DNA of 50,623 bases, from contig NZ_CP084226.1 of NCBI RefSeq assembly GCF_020268605.1, positions 1 to 50,623 of the forward strand. The letters run 5' to 3'. Of the stretch, positions 24,513 to 35,392 are shown in pieces (within the stretch, counting starts at the first letter, position 1; each line of letters opens with the position of its first letter). The translations under genes and the position numbers were made by a program. The DNA is from Arsenophonus apicola (GTDB lineage Bacteria > Pseudomonadota > Gammaproteobacteria > Enterobacterales > Enterobacteriaceae). The notes beneath the pieces were generated by a model. That model was not told where the DNA came from and ran no database searches. It was given only the letters and a program-made list of their open reading frames with translations.

Positions 24513-25016
24513 CAGAAAAATTAATATAATTTATATTATTAATTTTAAAAAAATAAATATAAAATCTTTATAATCTTTTTTTCTATTCATTTATTAGGAA
24601 TTGTTCGGGTAGCTACCTATAATTACTTAGACTGTAGTGCAGAACAACATACAAATGGCGTATATCAGGCACAAATTGCCCACAAATCGTTCGAATAAAA
24701 TCAACTTCAATCATTTAATAAATGCAAGTCGTATTTATGTTAGGTTAATTTTATAAGTATATAATAGAGTGATATCGAATAACATAAAAAATATTTTATT
24801 CTTATTAACTTTTTAAGCTTTTCTTTATTTGCAGAACATTTGCATCTAAACGTCTGTAATAATTGAGAAAATGGAATTTCCCCTGTATCTTCAACTTTAG
24901 TTAGTGAACCTACGGAAGCAATGTTATTTGATGCGCAATTTAAAACAAAAGATGGAGAAAACTTGTCGAGTTAATATAAAATAGCAGAAAAATCCTTAAA
25001 AAAATTATTATTACTT
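24513..25016. other. Relic-filled gap before the Tn3 fragment
   Basis: About 500 bp. Two short plus-strand protein-like fragments without starts are visible: ATYNYLDCSAEQHTNGVYQ ending at about 24699, and ISPVSSTLVSEPTEAMLFDA ending at TAA about 24975. Both look like debris of lost genes. No intact gene. Confidence 0.35.
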
Positions 25017-25054
25017 GGGGTTTGGGGAGCAACGGAACAGCAAACACCGTTAAG
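25017..25054. repeat. Tn3-family 38-bp terminal inverted repeat
   Basis: A 38-bp stretch begins GGGGTTTGGGG and ends CACCGTTAAG, with GGAAC in the middle, matching the layout of the Tn3 inverted repeat (GGGGTCTGACG...GGAAC...CACGTTAAG). It lies 40 bp beyond the end of the Tn3-type transposase gene, the expected position. The partner repeat is missing because the other end of the transposon is truncated. Confidence 0.7.
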
Positions 25055-25093
25055 CGGGCAATTTAAATAGCCATTAATATACTAATCAACAAA

Positions 25094-27421
25094 TTACAGT
25101 TCTTCATTGAAAGCTTTCAGTTCACCCTTACTGACGGATTCCAGCACCGTAAAGGAATAACGCCCTTGCATATTGATATGGCCGCACAGCAATGGGGACA
25201 GTTTTTCAACATCTTCATCGTGAACCGGATAACCTTCATGCCTGAGCTGCTGAATTGCGGCATCCATGTAAATCGTGTTCCACAAAACAATAATATTTAG
25301 CACCAGACCTAACGATCCTAACTGTTCTTCCTGGCCTTAACGGTAAGCCTGTCTCAGTTCTCCCCGTTTACCATGAAAGATATTTCTGGCCACTGCGTGG
25401 CGCCCCTCTCCACGGTTGAGTTGTTGCAATGTTCTTCGCCGTTTGTTTTCATCGTCGAGGTAAGTCAGCATATGGATGGTTTTATCGGCGCGGCCTATTT
25501 CGGCTATAGCCTGGGTCAGACTGGTTGGCCTGTCGCCCGTTTGCAGTGTTTTCATGATGGACCTTACGTTCAGTCGTCCAAGTTTGAGGGACGCAATCAG
25601 CCGCAGAATATCATCCCAGTGCGGCTCTTTTTTTTTCCAAAAATTCAGGCGATGCGAAGATATCGCGTTAAACGAGCCGTAATCTGCTTTAGGGTCGGTG
25701 CGCCAAAATCTGGCTCCCCCCGTGTCCGCGATCCTTGGACAAAAACGATATCCCAGCTGGCGGAAAAGCCCGAAAATAACATCGCTGTAAGCCCCCGTAT
25801 CGGTCATTATCTGGTATGGCATTTGATCCGTTTGTTGCTCCAGAACGACAGCCAGGATGACCAGGCTATCCCTGAGAGTTCCTGGAACAACGATGTCGTT
25901 TATTCCTGAATACTGGTCAGATATCAGGTTGTACCATGTAACCCCACGTCCTTCTTTGAAGTATTTAGGGTTGGGGCCAGCATGTACCGTGCGCACAGGA
26001 ACAACAAATCGCATGCCATCGGCTGACGCCACCTCACCACCACCCCAGATGTTCGCCAGGGGAACGCCACTTTGTGCTGCGACCAGAATGGCGTTGGCTA
26101 CCCGAATCGTTTCATCCCTGATGTAATTACTGTCTGTCCATGTCAGACGGTCACGCTTCAGTGCCGCGACATCGTTACGTATAAAGGGTTCTGGACCAGT
26201 GTTACAGGCTTCTGCCATCAGCATGGCGCAGATGCTGATATTCAGGTCTGAGACGCGGGAGCTTTGCTCTGATGAATGGGTAAAGGCACCGGTGAAATGT
26301 GTCCGGGCAACGATTTCCAGTATCAGTTCAGGCAAATCAACACGTGGCAACATGTCGGCCACCCGCTGCCGCAATGCGATCAGTAATGGTGTTTCTTCAA
26401 TAGCATCTAAAGAACTCAGGATCAGCTTAGTTTTATCGCCATTCTCCGCAAATCTGACTGCCGGGTTTTCCGGTAGCCGGTCCAGTACATCACGATATGT
26501 TGAATCCAGCTCTGTTGCGATGGCCGACAGAGTGGCACCTGGTGCTGATGATAATCCCAGAGAGCGGCAGATTATTGGAAGCAGAACTTCCCACTCCTTA
26601 CCTTCGATAAGTCTTGCCCGGGGATCTGCATAACGAAAGCTGGGGGTGAAATAAATATCCCGTTTTTTCAGTATAAGCTGAAGTTCCTTGAGTGCGCAAA
26701 ACGTATAGGCGTGAAAATCAATGCTGCCGTCTTTTCTCACCACATGTTGCTGCCACGGTTTATTGATTATTTCACGTGGTGCATCGTTATCTGTCTTTTT
26801 CCTTTTTAAGTTAACTTCAATCCAGCCAAGTGTATTAATTGATGTCTCTGCTGAGGCATTACCTTCAAAATGTATTCCGGACAGTAAATCAGGTAAAAAA
26901 CGCCGTACCGTTTTGAATTTCGCATCAAGTTCATTGAAATAAACGTTATTGGCCGGACGAATAATTGATGTCACATTATTGACTGCATGCTTCAGTACAT
27001 CTTCGGGAATAATATTGAAGATATTATCACGAACATCGGTATCAGGTAAGTTTTCGTAAAGGATCATCCGGCATGCTTTTGCCAGTATTTCTGCTGCACG
27101 ATCCAGATCTTTAAGTGTTCGCTGGCGGTTCCGTTTATCAGCCTGAACCGCTTCATTGAACAGATCCCGGAGTAGTGCTTCAAGTAATTCAAGTACATCA
27201 TCCTGAGCTGTCGCCTCCATACAGCAGGAGAATACAACAAGCGTAGCCAGTTTTCTTTTTTCTGGTAACCGCTGAAGCGCTGTTATTTTGGCCGTTGAGG
27301 CATAACGTGCCAGGCCAGCAATACGGGTATCCGAAACTGGCGTAATTGTTGGTAATGTCACGCCCAGGTTACGTATTGTCTGGAGGCGCCCTATGGCCTG
27401 AACCAGTGATGTGGCATTCAC
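25094..27421 (-). pseudogene. tnpA: Tn3-family transposase, 5'-truncated with a nonsense codon
   Basis: About 775 codons of the roughly 990 expected. The reading starts abruptly at NATSLVQAIGRLQTIRNL and includes the DDE-region segments TDTGAYSDVIFGLFRQLGY and FCPRIADTGGARFW. At 25337 the codon after LRQAYR is TAA, where relatives have a Glu codon (REGQE). The same frame then continues as GQEEQLGSLGLVLNIIVLWN to the natural end EELFNE-type tail at 25094. Thus the gene carries one in-frame ochre and lacks its first 200 codons, cut at an IS91-like region. It is a different subfamily from the transposon at 38.2-42.1 kb. Confidence 0.85.
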
Positions 27422-27595
27422 TTTAGTGGGTCCATGGTTAGGAAATTGAATCGCACTGAAGGTAAAAAATAAACGCCATCCATTATGGCTAAAAGGCGAA
27501 GCATTGAGTTTATGGGGTCTATTATCGGTCGAATTTTCATCAGATAGTGTATTTTTTCATCTGACAATCTAATTTTAGAGACATTTACCCTGCGT

Positions 27596-28799
27596 TTAGC
27601 TGTATAACCATCGTTTTTTTTTCATGTTATGCAGTCTTTCTGACAACAATTCCGTTGCTTTTTTACCCATTTGCGCCCCGGTGAAAAGCAGCCTGTCGCC
27701 ACACAGAATACATTTGTACGGATCGGTACGCAGAAATCCTTTCATCAGCACAGCAAAACCGGGGTTCTCAGGTTTTTTACGTGCTGTCATCTCTAATGCC
27801 TTATACACCTTCGGCAATAACGTGCCTCGTTTACGATTCGACAGAAAACCAGAGTAACGCACCATTTTAAAATGCCTGGCTGGGATATGGCTGATATAGC
27901 GCCTAATCATCTCTTCCTGCGGCAGAGTTTGCTGCCGGTGCTGGTCAGTGCGGTAGTCATGGTAATGATGGACAACGGCACCCCCTCGGTAATGCCGCAG
28001 TTTTGACGCAGATACCGGTGGGCGTTTAAGGTAGCAGCCGAGGTAACTTAACGCTATGCCATGCCCCTTTCGTTTTTTTAGCAAAATGCACTTTCCAGTA
28101 ACGTCCGTACTGCGCCCTCAAGTAACGCCGCCAATGCTTTTTGTCACGGATATGGCCAAGACCGGGAAGACGACCAGGATTAATTAAATCATAACTATGA
28201 CGCAGTAGTCGGATGAGAGCCCCACGCCAGATTTCTTCGACCGCCTTTTTTTTGAAGAACAGCGCTCGCCATACCCCATGTTTACTATCCAAACCCCCGC
28301 GGGTGACGGAAACATGAACATGCGGATGTTGATTGAGTTGCCGGCCATAAGTGTGCAAGGCACAGAAAATACCAATTTCGATACCCTGTTCGCTCGCCCA
28401 CTGCAGCATCGCTCGGGTGGCAGCCCGAAACAGGGTGTTAAGTAGCGGCCAGTTATTGTTAAAAAAAGGCCAAAGGAGATGGGGCATGGTGAAAGTAATG
28501 TGTTGCCAGTCGCAGTCGGGTAAAACATGGACTTGCTGTGTTAACCACTGCTCGGTGGCTTTGAAACCACATGAACTGCAAGCTTTTAACTTGCAGCTTT
28601 GGCAGAAAAAACGGCTGTGGGAACAATCAGGCGAAGCGCAACAATAGCGCCGGACACCCATGGCACAAGTGCCGCAGGCCAGCATGCGCTCCACAGATAA
28701 ACGCGTCCACGAACTAACGCTATCGCCGTATTTTTCGAGGAACTTATTCCAACCGTCATCAATGGTAAAAAGCAGTTTGGCAGGGCGTGGGATATACAT
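27596..28799 (-). pseudogene. IS91-family transposase, frameshifted
   Basis: A single IS91/IS801-type rolling-circle transposase split in two frames. Part one (from ATG 28799) has the zinc-binding N-terminus MLACGTCAMGVRRYCC, FFCQSCKLKACSSCG and QHITFTMPHLLWPFF, then the HUH site LNQHPHVHVSVTRGGLD. Part two, in another frame, continues with YLGCYLKRPPVSASKL, EEMIRRYISHIPARHFKMVR and the C-terminal zinc site CILCGDRLLF. The break falls in a run of seven A near 28.08 kb: one A fewer would restore the frame. Either a real mutation or a homopolymer sequencing error. Confidence 0.85.
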
Positions 28800-28808
28800 C
28801 TGGCTAAA

Positions 28809-29265
28809 TTACCTTATGGGCATCTTGCCAGAGAAACAGAAATTGTCAGGTCTGTCAGCCCAGTTATCGGTGTGCTTATCCCAGGGTTCGAAGGAGACAA
28901 GGATTATCCCTAGCTCCGTATAGGTGATGAATTCATCGGCAGGCAGACTTTCAGTTATTACCCCCTCAATGCAGTCGTATTCAGCGTCATCAGCATGACC
29001 TGGGTGTTGCGCAAAACCCCGGATAATCGTGACTAGCGGCGGATAATACTGGTGTCGAGAAAAATTGGGGGCCAAGTCGGACGCAGTGGCGTATGGCTTC
29101 TTCTGGGGTGTTATAAAAAAATTCAGTCGGTCTGTCATCATCATTTTCGGGAGGGAGAGAGATCATAAAACGTTTCGGATAAACAGGCGCCGTAGCACGT
29201 GAAGTGACGGTCGGTCTTCCTGATTTACCTGGTTTACGCTTTCTGGGAGATTTATTGCGCGCCAT
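28809..29265 (-). pseudogene. Unknown gene beside the IS91 transposase, frameshifted
   Basis: Two overlapping frames read as one protein: MARNKSPRKRKPGKSGRPTV (basic start), DRPTEFFYNTPEEAIRHCV and GPQFF from ATG 29265, then RHQYYPPLVTIIRGFAQHPG and DCIEGVITESLPADEFITY, EFEPWDK-type end at 28809 in the second frame. The shift is near 29.06 kb. Full length would be about 150 residues. It lies 9 bp upstream of the transposase start. I do not recognise it; it may be a passenger of the IS91 element. Confidence 0.5.
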
Positions 29266-29518
29266 CGAGATGAATACCTGAAAAAAATTAATCTACTGCA
29301 GAGTATAAAACAGTACTCAACTCATTAACATCCCCGAAGCAGCAAAGCTGCGCCGATCACGCGTTGCGTGCTACGTTCATAGTGACACTAGAGACCGATC
29401 ATTTGTATCAGAAATTCAGGTCAGAAAAAATATAATTAACATTCAATTTCCTAACCATCAAGAATACCGTTGCTGACATCGTGCAACGACACAGAACTAA
29501 CTCTTAAAGTGTCTTTCG

Positions 29519-29983
29519 CCCTCAGCCGGAACCGACCCCAGATGACCGGGATCTTATTATCAGCGAAAAAAGTAATCTCAATCGCATCGGCGCCACGCTG
29601 GTGCTGAAAGAAATGAAGCAGGGGACGCCGGTCCGCAAACTATACACGTATACCACGACAAATCCGACCCAACAGGCATAATTTGAATATGATCGGCTGA
29701 TCCGCGGCTGAAGTACAACTTCCGCCTTACCAAGAACCGGATAAATCTTATCACCAGCTTCGGGCCGCTGATTTGCAACGCCATCGTGTATTAAAACTCG
29801 GCGATCCTGTCGCGATTACAGGAACGAATGGAAGCGAAAGGCAATGTCAAAGACCTTGAGGTACTTCCCCGGATATCACTAGTGGCATGTCAGCGCATTT
29901 TGGTTAACGGACATTATAATTTCCAGAGTAGTGATGAAATTATGGACCTAGATGCGTTGGTTGCCAGGCTGAAACTGGGCTAA
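29519..29983 (+). pseudogene. Decayed gene of unknown function
   Basis: Plus-strand protein-like frames with several stops and shifts: DDRDLIISEKSNLNRIGATL and TPVRKLYTYTTTNPTQQA to a TAA, then YNFRLTKNRINLITSFGPLI to another TAA, and in the same frame SRLQERMEAKGNVKDLEVLP, then QRILVNGHYNFQSSDEI and ARLKLG with TAA at 29981-29983. The base composition is higher in GC than the acyltransferase next to it. Not recognised. Confidence 0.4.
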
Positions 29984-30054
29984 CGAAAATCTCGGTGGTT
30001 CCGGAGTAGTAACCCTTTAAAAAAGGAAACAATAAATTGAAAAATTATCTTGTA

Positions 30055-31076
30055 TCATATGCTTATGATATATGATGTTATTTTATTCCTTCTGAAAAGA
30101 ATGCATAAATATAAAGATAGTAACATTGAAATTAGTGAGTAAATCAATATATAAATGTATATATTTACAGGGCTAAAAAAATTAATCAAATAATAATGTA
30201 ATGAGGGACCATTTATCTCTATAACAAAAAGATTATGAATTAAATATATTCCAAAAACATTTTCGCTAATTTTATTTAAATAACAACTTCTTGAATTTAT
30301 ACTCAAAAAAAAACAAAAAAAACTTAGTGATGATAAAATTAATAGAACATTATAAAACTTGCCATAAAAAATAGATATTCCTAAAACTTTTGAAATATAT
30401 GATAATAAAAAAAAGGAAACAAATCCTATTAATAATAAAATTTTTTTATTATAATTTTTTCTTTTATTCCAATATATCCACCTAGTAAAAAGTTGATAAT
30501 ACCTTCATTTTGAAAAAATGATAAAAAATTATTAGGAATAATTAAAAAATTATACTCGTAAAGCGTTAATTCATTAACAAATGTTAAATTTGAAATTATC
30601 AACATAATTATCAATAATTTTAATATGTTATGTTTATATATAATATTAAAAAAATGACAATAAAAGGAAGATACAATATAAATAGGGATAATTGAGTAAA
30701 GAAACCATAGATGAGTTGCCTCCGATTTATGGTTACTAACATTAAAGAAATAATAAAAAAAAATATCACAATTTTTTATATATTTACACACAAAATATTT
30801 ATCATAAAAATAATATATAGTTAACCAAACTAATAAAACAAATGAAATTTTTTTTGACTTAATTAAAAAATAATTTACCATGTTGGAATTTTTTTTATTG
30901 AGCAAAAAATATCCACTACACATGTAAAATAGTGAAACGCCAAGCTGACCCGATTGTCTAAATAAGTTTAATATATAATCATTAGGCATTTTTTCAAAAA
31001 AACATAAACAGACATGAGATAAGATAACAAAATATATTGATATTATCTTTAAAAGATCAATTGAAACATTTCTCAT
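30055..31076 (-). pseudogene. Acyltransferase-3 family membrane protein, frameshifted
   Basis: Extremely AT-rich gene. Part one from ATG 31076 shows the family start VSIDLLKIISIYFVILSHVC and SLFYMCSGYFLLNKKNSN plus several membrane helices, and ends GYIGIKEKIIIKKFYY at 30429. In another frame the reading continues without a break (ISIFYGKFYNVLLILSSL) to ISENVFGIYLIHNLFVIEI and the stop at 30055. The shift lies in an A-run near 30.44 kb. Intact, it would be a protein of about 340 residues with ten membrane helices that acylates a surface polysaccharide or lipid (OatA/WecH type). Its base composition shows it was acquired from a very AT-rich source. Confidence 0.75.
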
Positions 31077-31179
31077 ATAAAAACCTATACAAATTAGTCT
31101 TGAGTTTTATGTAGACTTTATGAATTTCCATATTAGTACACAATGTTAAATTTAGCTTGAAGGTTGATGAAATCAAACT

Positions 31180-31203
31180 ATGGTCAAGTAAATTTGGCCT
31201 TTA
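31180..31203. mobile_element. IS3-type inverted-repeat relic
   Basis: TATGGTCAAGTAAATTTGG shares TGGTCAAGTAAATTT with the relic at 16749 and resembles the ends of the IS3-family element at 35-36.3 kb. No transposase is attached. It lies between the acyltransferase and the 3' end of the group II intron. Confidence 0.4.
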
Positions 31204-31369
31204 TAAATTTCTATTGATTGAATATTTGATCAGACTGATTTTTTATTTAATTTATCGTTATACAGATGAGGTTTTACATCGCTATAGTAGCGGGTTATAT
31301 AGGGGTTATCGGGTCGCGCAAGGGAACTTCCCCCTGCGCTCCCACAGAACCGGACGTGACAGTCTCCCG

Positions 31370-31546
31370 TCATCCGGCTCCTGTCATTGACCGCTCACGC
31401 CGCGTACAGATTTCCCAGTGTGCAAACAGGCTGGGCTCAGCGCTTTGTATCCTTCTTAACCATTCATATGCCTGAGCCAGGCTACCGTGTACCCGCTTAT
31501 ATTTGCGGGCGACCCATCTCGCAAGGTGCAGATCTACATGATTGAC
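31370..31546 (-). pseudogene. Group II intron RT, C-terminal fragment
   Basis: After the inserted element the maturase reading resumes as VDLHLARWVARKYKRVHGSL, YEWLRRIQSAEPSLFAHWEI and stops at 31370 next to domain V. This is the usual C-terminus of bacterial intron maturases (ARW..RKYKR...A..WL.R.....LFAHW). It joins in sense to the fragment ending at about 33352. Confidence 0.75.
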
Positions 31547-31592
31547 ATCCTCCCCCACCTTCACACTTCGTGACTCAGGAGGGGGATTCCCG

Positions 31593-32817
31593 TTAGTCGG
31601 AGACTATCTGATCGCTCAGAAGCCTGGTTCCTGCTGCTGACGGCATTACTGCACCGTTCACTTCACAGGCTAACACGGCATGTCCTGCCGCTAAAATGTT
31701 ACGAGCTCCGTTGATATCTGCGTTCTCTGTATACCCGCACTCAAGGCACTCGAATCTACTTTGTGATTGACGATTTTCTTTCGCTGTATGACCACAACAT
31801 GCACACCGTTGACTTGTATATGCCGGAGGCACAGCTAATACCTGACCACCGCGCCATAGCTGCTTGTACTCAAGCTGACGGCGCATTTCATACCAACCCT
31901 GATCCAGTATCGAACGGTTAAGTCCTGATTTTGCCCTGACATTCCGTCCGTGCTGCTCTTGTGTACCTTTTGCCGATTTCGACATGTTACTGACCTTTAA
32001 GTCCTCAATGACGATCATCGCGTGGTTTTTGCTGATTTCACTGGTGACTTTGTGAAGGTAGTCTTTGCGGATATTGGTTATATGCGAGTGGAGACGTTGG
32101 ATTTTTCGCTTCTGTTTTTTCCAGTTATTGCTGAATTTAACTTTACAGCTTAACTGACGCTGGAATTTCGCCAGCTTTTTTTGGTTGGTTTTAAAACTGT
32201 TTACAGGTTCAAACACTGTGCCGTCTGACAGCGTGGCGAGTCTGGTTACACCTGCATCCAAACCAATCATTGTTGCTGACGAATGAGGCTGAATGTCCAT
32301 TTCCAGTTCGACCTGAAACGATATATACCAGTGTCCCGCATGTTGGCTAACGGTTGCGTTTTTAATCTTACCGTACAGCTTTTGCGACTGCCGGAACTTT
32401 ACCCATACCAAACCTGACGGTAATCTCACTCTGCCATTATCGAGCTGACAATATTTATCAAAATTAACAAAACGAACTGAATCACGCCCGTCATTTTTCC
32501 TTTTTAAATACAGGAGCTTTTGCTGCCAGTTTTTTATCAAAGCAGCGTTTCCATGCCCCGTGCAGATCTTTGAGTTTCTGCTGAAGATTATCCGTGTAGG
32601 CTTCTTGCAAAAGGAATGTTCCGGCTTTTTTTCCATTCTGTGAGCATCCGATTTAGTTCAAACGCTGACGGTAGTTTACCGCCGGATTCAATAATGCGTT
32701 GCGTCTCTGCTAGCCCGTAATTCCAGATAAAACGAGCGCATCCGCACAACTGCCGCAAACGTTGCGACTGTTTTCGGTTGGTTCGAGTCTGAATTTGTAG
32801 GCTTTTAGAATTAGCAT
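31593..32817 (-). pseudogene. tnpB: TnpB (RNA-guided nuclease family), multiply frameshifted
   Basis: From ATG 32817 (MLILKAYKFRLEP) the reading must change frame several times: RLRQLCGCARFIWNYGLAET, then QEAYTDNLQQKLKDLHGAWK, then a long open part from about 32510 with NDGRDSVRFVNFDKYCQLDN. The RuvC-like catalytic residues are all still present in that part: IGLDAGVTRLATLS, MIVIEDLKVSNMS and ENADINGARN, as is the zinc finger RCACCGH...CLECGY. So the catalytic half is intact while the N-terminal guide-binding half is broken. Four or more shifts make it inactive as it stands. Confidence 0.8.
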
Positions 32818-32875
32818 TATTACTCAGTGTGTAGTAAATTATCTCACTATCTTACCGTATATCCGGTTAATTTCA

Positions 32876-33280
32876 ATGCAAAAATATAAAATCAACCGTT
32901 CAAGACATGCAGCGTTTCTTTTACATGTTCACCTTGTCTTTGTGACTAAGTACCGAAAGAAAGTACTCAGTGGCTTGCACTACAAAGCATTTCATCAGTA
33001 TGCAGGTGAAGTGTGTCGCGACTTTGGGGCTGATTTAAAGGAAAGTAACGGAGAGTCCGATCACGTTCATATGCTGATCGAGTACCCGCCCACAGTGCAG
33101 TTGTCAGTACTAGTAAACTCGCTGAAAGCGGTAACGTCTCGTCGTCTGCGTAATGAGTTTCTAGACTTGCGTGGGGCTTACGGCAAGCCAGTGTTGTGGT
33201 CTCGATCATACTTTGCAGGTTCGTGCGGGGGAGCACCGCTGGAAGTTGTTAAGCAATACATTCAAAATCAGCGTGGCTGA
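32876..33280 (+). CDS. tnpA: IS200/IS605 HUH transposase TnpA
   Basis: 134 residues, apparently intact. The HUH metal site is ESDHVHMLIEYPP and the catalytic tyrosine lies in LEVVKQYIQNQRG near the C-terminus. The N-terminus RHAAFLLHVHLVFVTKYRKK is typical. It excises and inserts single-stranded copies by recognising end hairpins. The start at ATG 32876 lies 58 bp from the tnpB start on the other strand. This copy could also mobilise the related truncated element in trans. Confidence 0.92.
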   Translation: MQKYKINRSRHAAFLLHVHLVFVTKYRKKVLSGLHYKAFHQYAGEVCRDFGADLKESNGESDHVHMLIEYPPTVQLSVLVNSLKAVTSRRLRNEFLDLRGAYGKPVLWSRSYFAGSCGGAPLEVVKQYIQNQRG

Positions 33281-33352
33281 TCATTCTTCGGGCTTTTCAA
33301 GCCCGACCAAATTCCCCTCCCACCTTATGTCGGTGGGAGTACCCTTTGGAGG

Positions 33353-34394
33353 TTAAGATGGCTATACAGTTCATTGATGAACGATAAAAACGCCCATAGT
33401 ACTTAACCCAACCCCTTAGCATGGGGTTTAGCCAACGGGCAATGATTTCCAGCGACAACGGGGTTTTGTGACTCAGATCCCAGGCCCGTACCGTTAGCCG
33501 GATTGTCTTTGCAGCTCTGGCGCTCATTGTTGGCAGGAAATTCACCGACAACTATCCTTCTTTCTAGAAGGACTTTCTCGGCCTGAACGTATAGCCAAGA
33601 AAGTTGAAGCTGATTTCAGGATATGTCTCTGTTCTTTCCCTGTCCTTGCAGTAGACGACTTTCGTTTTCTTCGGGCTCATTTCCAGCTTACACTCAGCCA
33701 GACGTTTTCTGAACCTACCACGCAGCATCATTGCCTGGGTATAACTCTTGCAGTGGATGAATATATCATCAGCGTATCGCTCAAACCGGACGACGGGGAA
33801 CTCCCGAAACATCCACATATCGAATGCATAATGCAGGAACAGGTTAGAAAGTAACGGACTAATGACACCTCCCTGAGGCGTTCCCTTGTCCCTTATCTGA
33901 ACCGTTCCGTCCGGCATTCGCACCGACGCGGTTAGCCATCGCTCAATATAGAGTTGCACCCATCTACAATCCGTATGCCTGCGCACCGCTATCATCAGGA
34001 GTTCATGATCGATGTTGTCGAAGAAACCCTTAATGTCCACGTCCAGCACCCAGTCAGTGCGCCAGCATCGATGCCGGGCCATTCTCAGGGCGTCATGCGC
34101 AGATTTGTGCGGGCGGTAGCCATAAAAGTCATCGTGGAACAGAGGTTCGAGAACCGGCTCCAGCATGCCTTTGACTATCATCTGAGCGATGCGATCCGAG
34201 AATGTGGGTATCTCCAACGTTCTCGTTCCGCCCGTCGCTTTGGGTATCTCAACACGCCGGACCGCTGGCGGCATATAGCTGCCCGAGGACATTCGATTCC
34301 AGATTTTGTATAAGTTCCCCGCGAGGTTCTTATCAAATTCCTCAATCAACTGTTCGTCAACGCCAGAGCCGCCTTTGTTGGCTTTTAATTTCAT
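33353..34394 (-). pseudogene. Group II intron reverse transcriptase/maturase, N-terminal part
   Basis: The RT domain reads from ATG 34394, though similarity extends upstream to about 34480 (KREEPVSQSKPFAISRQAVW) without a clear start. It contains VRRVEIPKATGGTRTLEIPT, DVDIKGFFDNIDHELL, GTPQGGVISPLLSNL and the catalytic RYADDIFIH. After LGYTFRPRKSF come two in-frame TAG codons (33564-33566 and 33549-33551), then the maturase X domain resumes in the same frame as NFLPTMSARAAKTIRL and ARWLNPMLRGWVKYYGRFYR. An IS605-type element then interrupts it near 33352. Not functional as it stands. Confidence 0.85.
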
Positions 34395-35077
34395 GTACGC
34401 GCTCCAGACTGCCTGTCTGGATATCGCAAACGGTTTGGACTGGCTTACAGGCTCCTCCCGCTTATGCGGTTGACCTGCAATACAGTCCTAATGACTGACC
34501 CCCTTCGCTCCACACCCATTACAGGCGTTTCATCACTACTCCGGAACCATCTGCCCCTGTGCCACGCATTTGTACTCAGGCGCTTGCAGGTTTTCTACTC
34601 GACGCTGCTCCCTTCGCATCGGGACGACAGGTTCCCACGTTCCATGCCAGAGCATGTGTTGTGCTCATGCTGTCTATATGCCGGATGCCGACCAGCCAGT
34701 AACCAGATAACCGCTGGACTCATCACGCACCGCTTAGAAAGCGCGCTTTTGACATCATCTTGTTCCTTTCGACACTGCATCTACAGTTCACTCTCGTTCA
34801 TCTTCACAAAACATACATGACGCATCTGACTGGGCCTTTTCCCTGACGCTCACTACCACCGCTCTTAACAGCAGCACCTCAGGATAGTTTGAAGGCTGCG
34901 TCTGGACACCGCCTCCGAGGGGTAGACCCTTATCTCTCGCACAGCATTGCACCCTTATTTGCCACAGGGTGCATTCGTGGCACACCTACGCCGGTATCCG
35001 TTATTGCACTTGTAGTGGTCTAATAAAACTGTAGAGATTTATAGCTTATAATTAAGCAAAATCTTATAGGTATAAAT

Positions 35078-35392
35078 ATGACCCGAAAAGTAAAAGTAAC
35101 CTTTAGCGGAAAGCAAAAGCTGGAATATGCAAAACTCATGGTTGAAGGTGGATATAGCAATATCTAAGTTGAAAAAATATCCGGTGCGGGTAAATCTGCC
35201 GTATCACGATGGAAGCAACAATATCTTGCCGAGTTAAATGGGAATACGCCTGTAAAATCAAAAGCGTTAACACCCGAGCAACAGCGCATACAAGAATTAG
35301 AAGTTCAACTTAAGCGTGCTCAGAGGGATAATGACATATTAAAAAAAGCCGCGGCTTACTTCATCCTCGACAATCAAAACTCAAAATCGTGA
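35078..35392 (+). pseudogene. IS3-family OrfA with in-frame stop
   Basis: 105-codon frame from ATG 35078. It contains the helix-turn-helix part (VTFSGKQKLEYAKLMVEGGY, GAGKSAVSRWKQQYLAEL) and a leucine-zipper-like tail (QQRIQELEVQLKRAQRDNDI). Codon 30 is TAA (35165-35167), where relatives have a sense codon after YSNI. The A-run at about 35340-35346 before GCC is the -1 frameshift site that fuses OrfA to OrfB. The TAA prevents normal OrfAB synthesis. Confidence 0.75.

Larger units (their letters stand above)
27434..29458. mobile_element. IS91-like element region bounded by 18-bp inverted repeats
   Basis: An 18-bp sequence ATTCAATTTCCTAACCAT occurs at 29441-29458, and its reverse complement occurs at 27434-27451. 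Between them lie an IS91-type transposase and one further gene on the minus strand. IS91 elements normally lack long inverted repeats, so these may be copies of flanking sequence or the marks of an inversion. The element truncates the Tn3 transposase at its left side. Confidence 0.45.
31545..33352. mobile_element. IS200/IS605-like element inside the intron
   Basis: Divergent tnpB (minus) and tnpA (plus) lie between subterminal hairpins. At the right, CTCCCACC-TTATGTC-GGTGGGAG at about 33316-33340; at the left, CCTCCCCC (about 31551) and GGAGGGGG (about 31580) face each other. The inserted DNA splits the intron maturase reading. TnpA is intact, tnpB is heavily frameshifted. It is a relative of the truncated element at 21.6-22.5 kb. 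Confidence 0.75.
31290..34985 (-). mobile_element. Group II intron interrupted by an IS200/IS605-like element
   Basis: Intron on the minus strand. The 5' end begins GTGTGCCACGAATGC at 34985 (GUGYG-type start) and about 500 nt of structured RNA precede the reverse transcriptase. Domain V is clear at 31345-31380: on the minus strand GAGCCGGATGACGGG pairs with CACGTCCGGTTC. Domain VI and the 3' end lie at about 31290-31340. The RT gene is broken in its maturase part by an IS605-type element (31545-33352) and has in-frame stops. The intron lies directly next to an IS3 element at its 5' side. Exact 3' end uncertain. Confidence 0.75.

Noticed and set aside
34464..34820. Plus-strand ORFs over the 5' part of the group II intron
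   Set aside because: This is structured intron RNA on the minus strand; the ORFs have no protein features.
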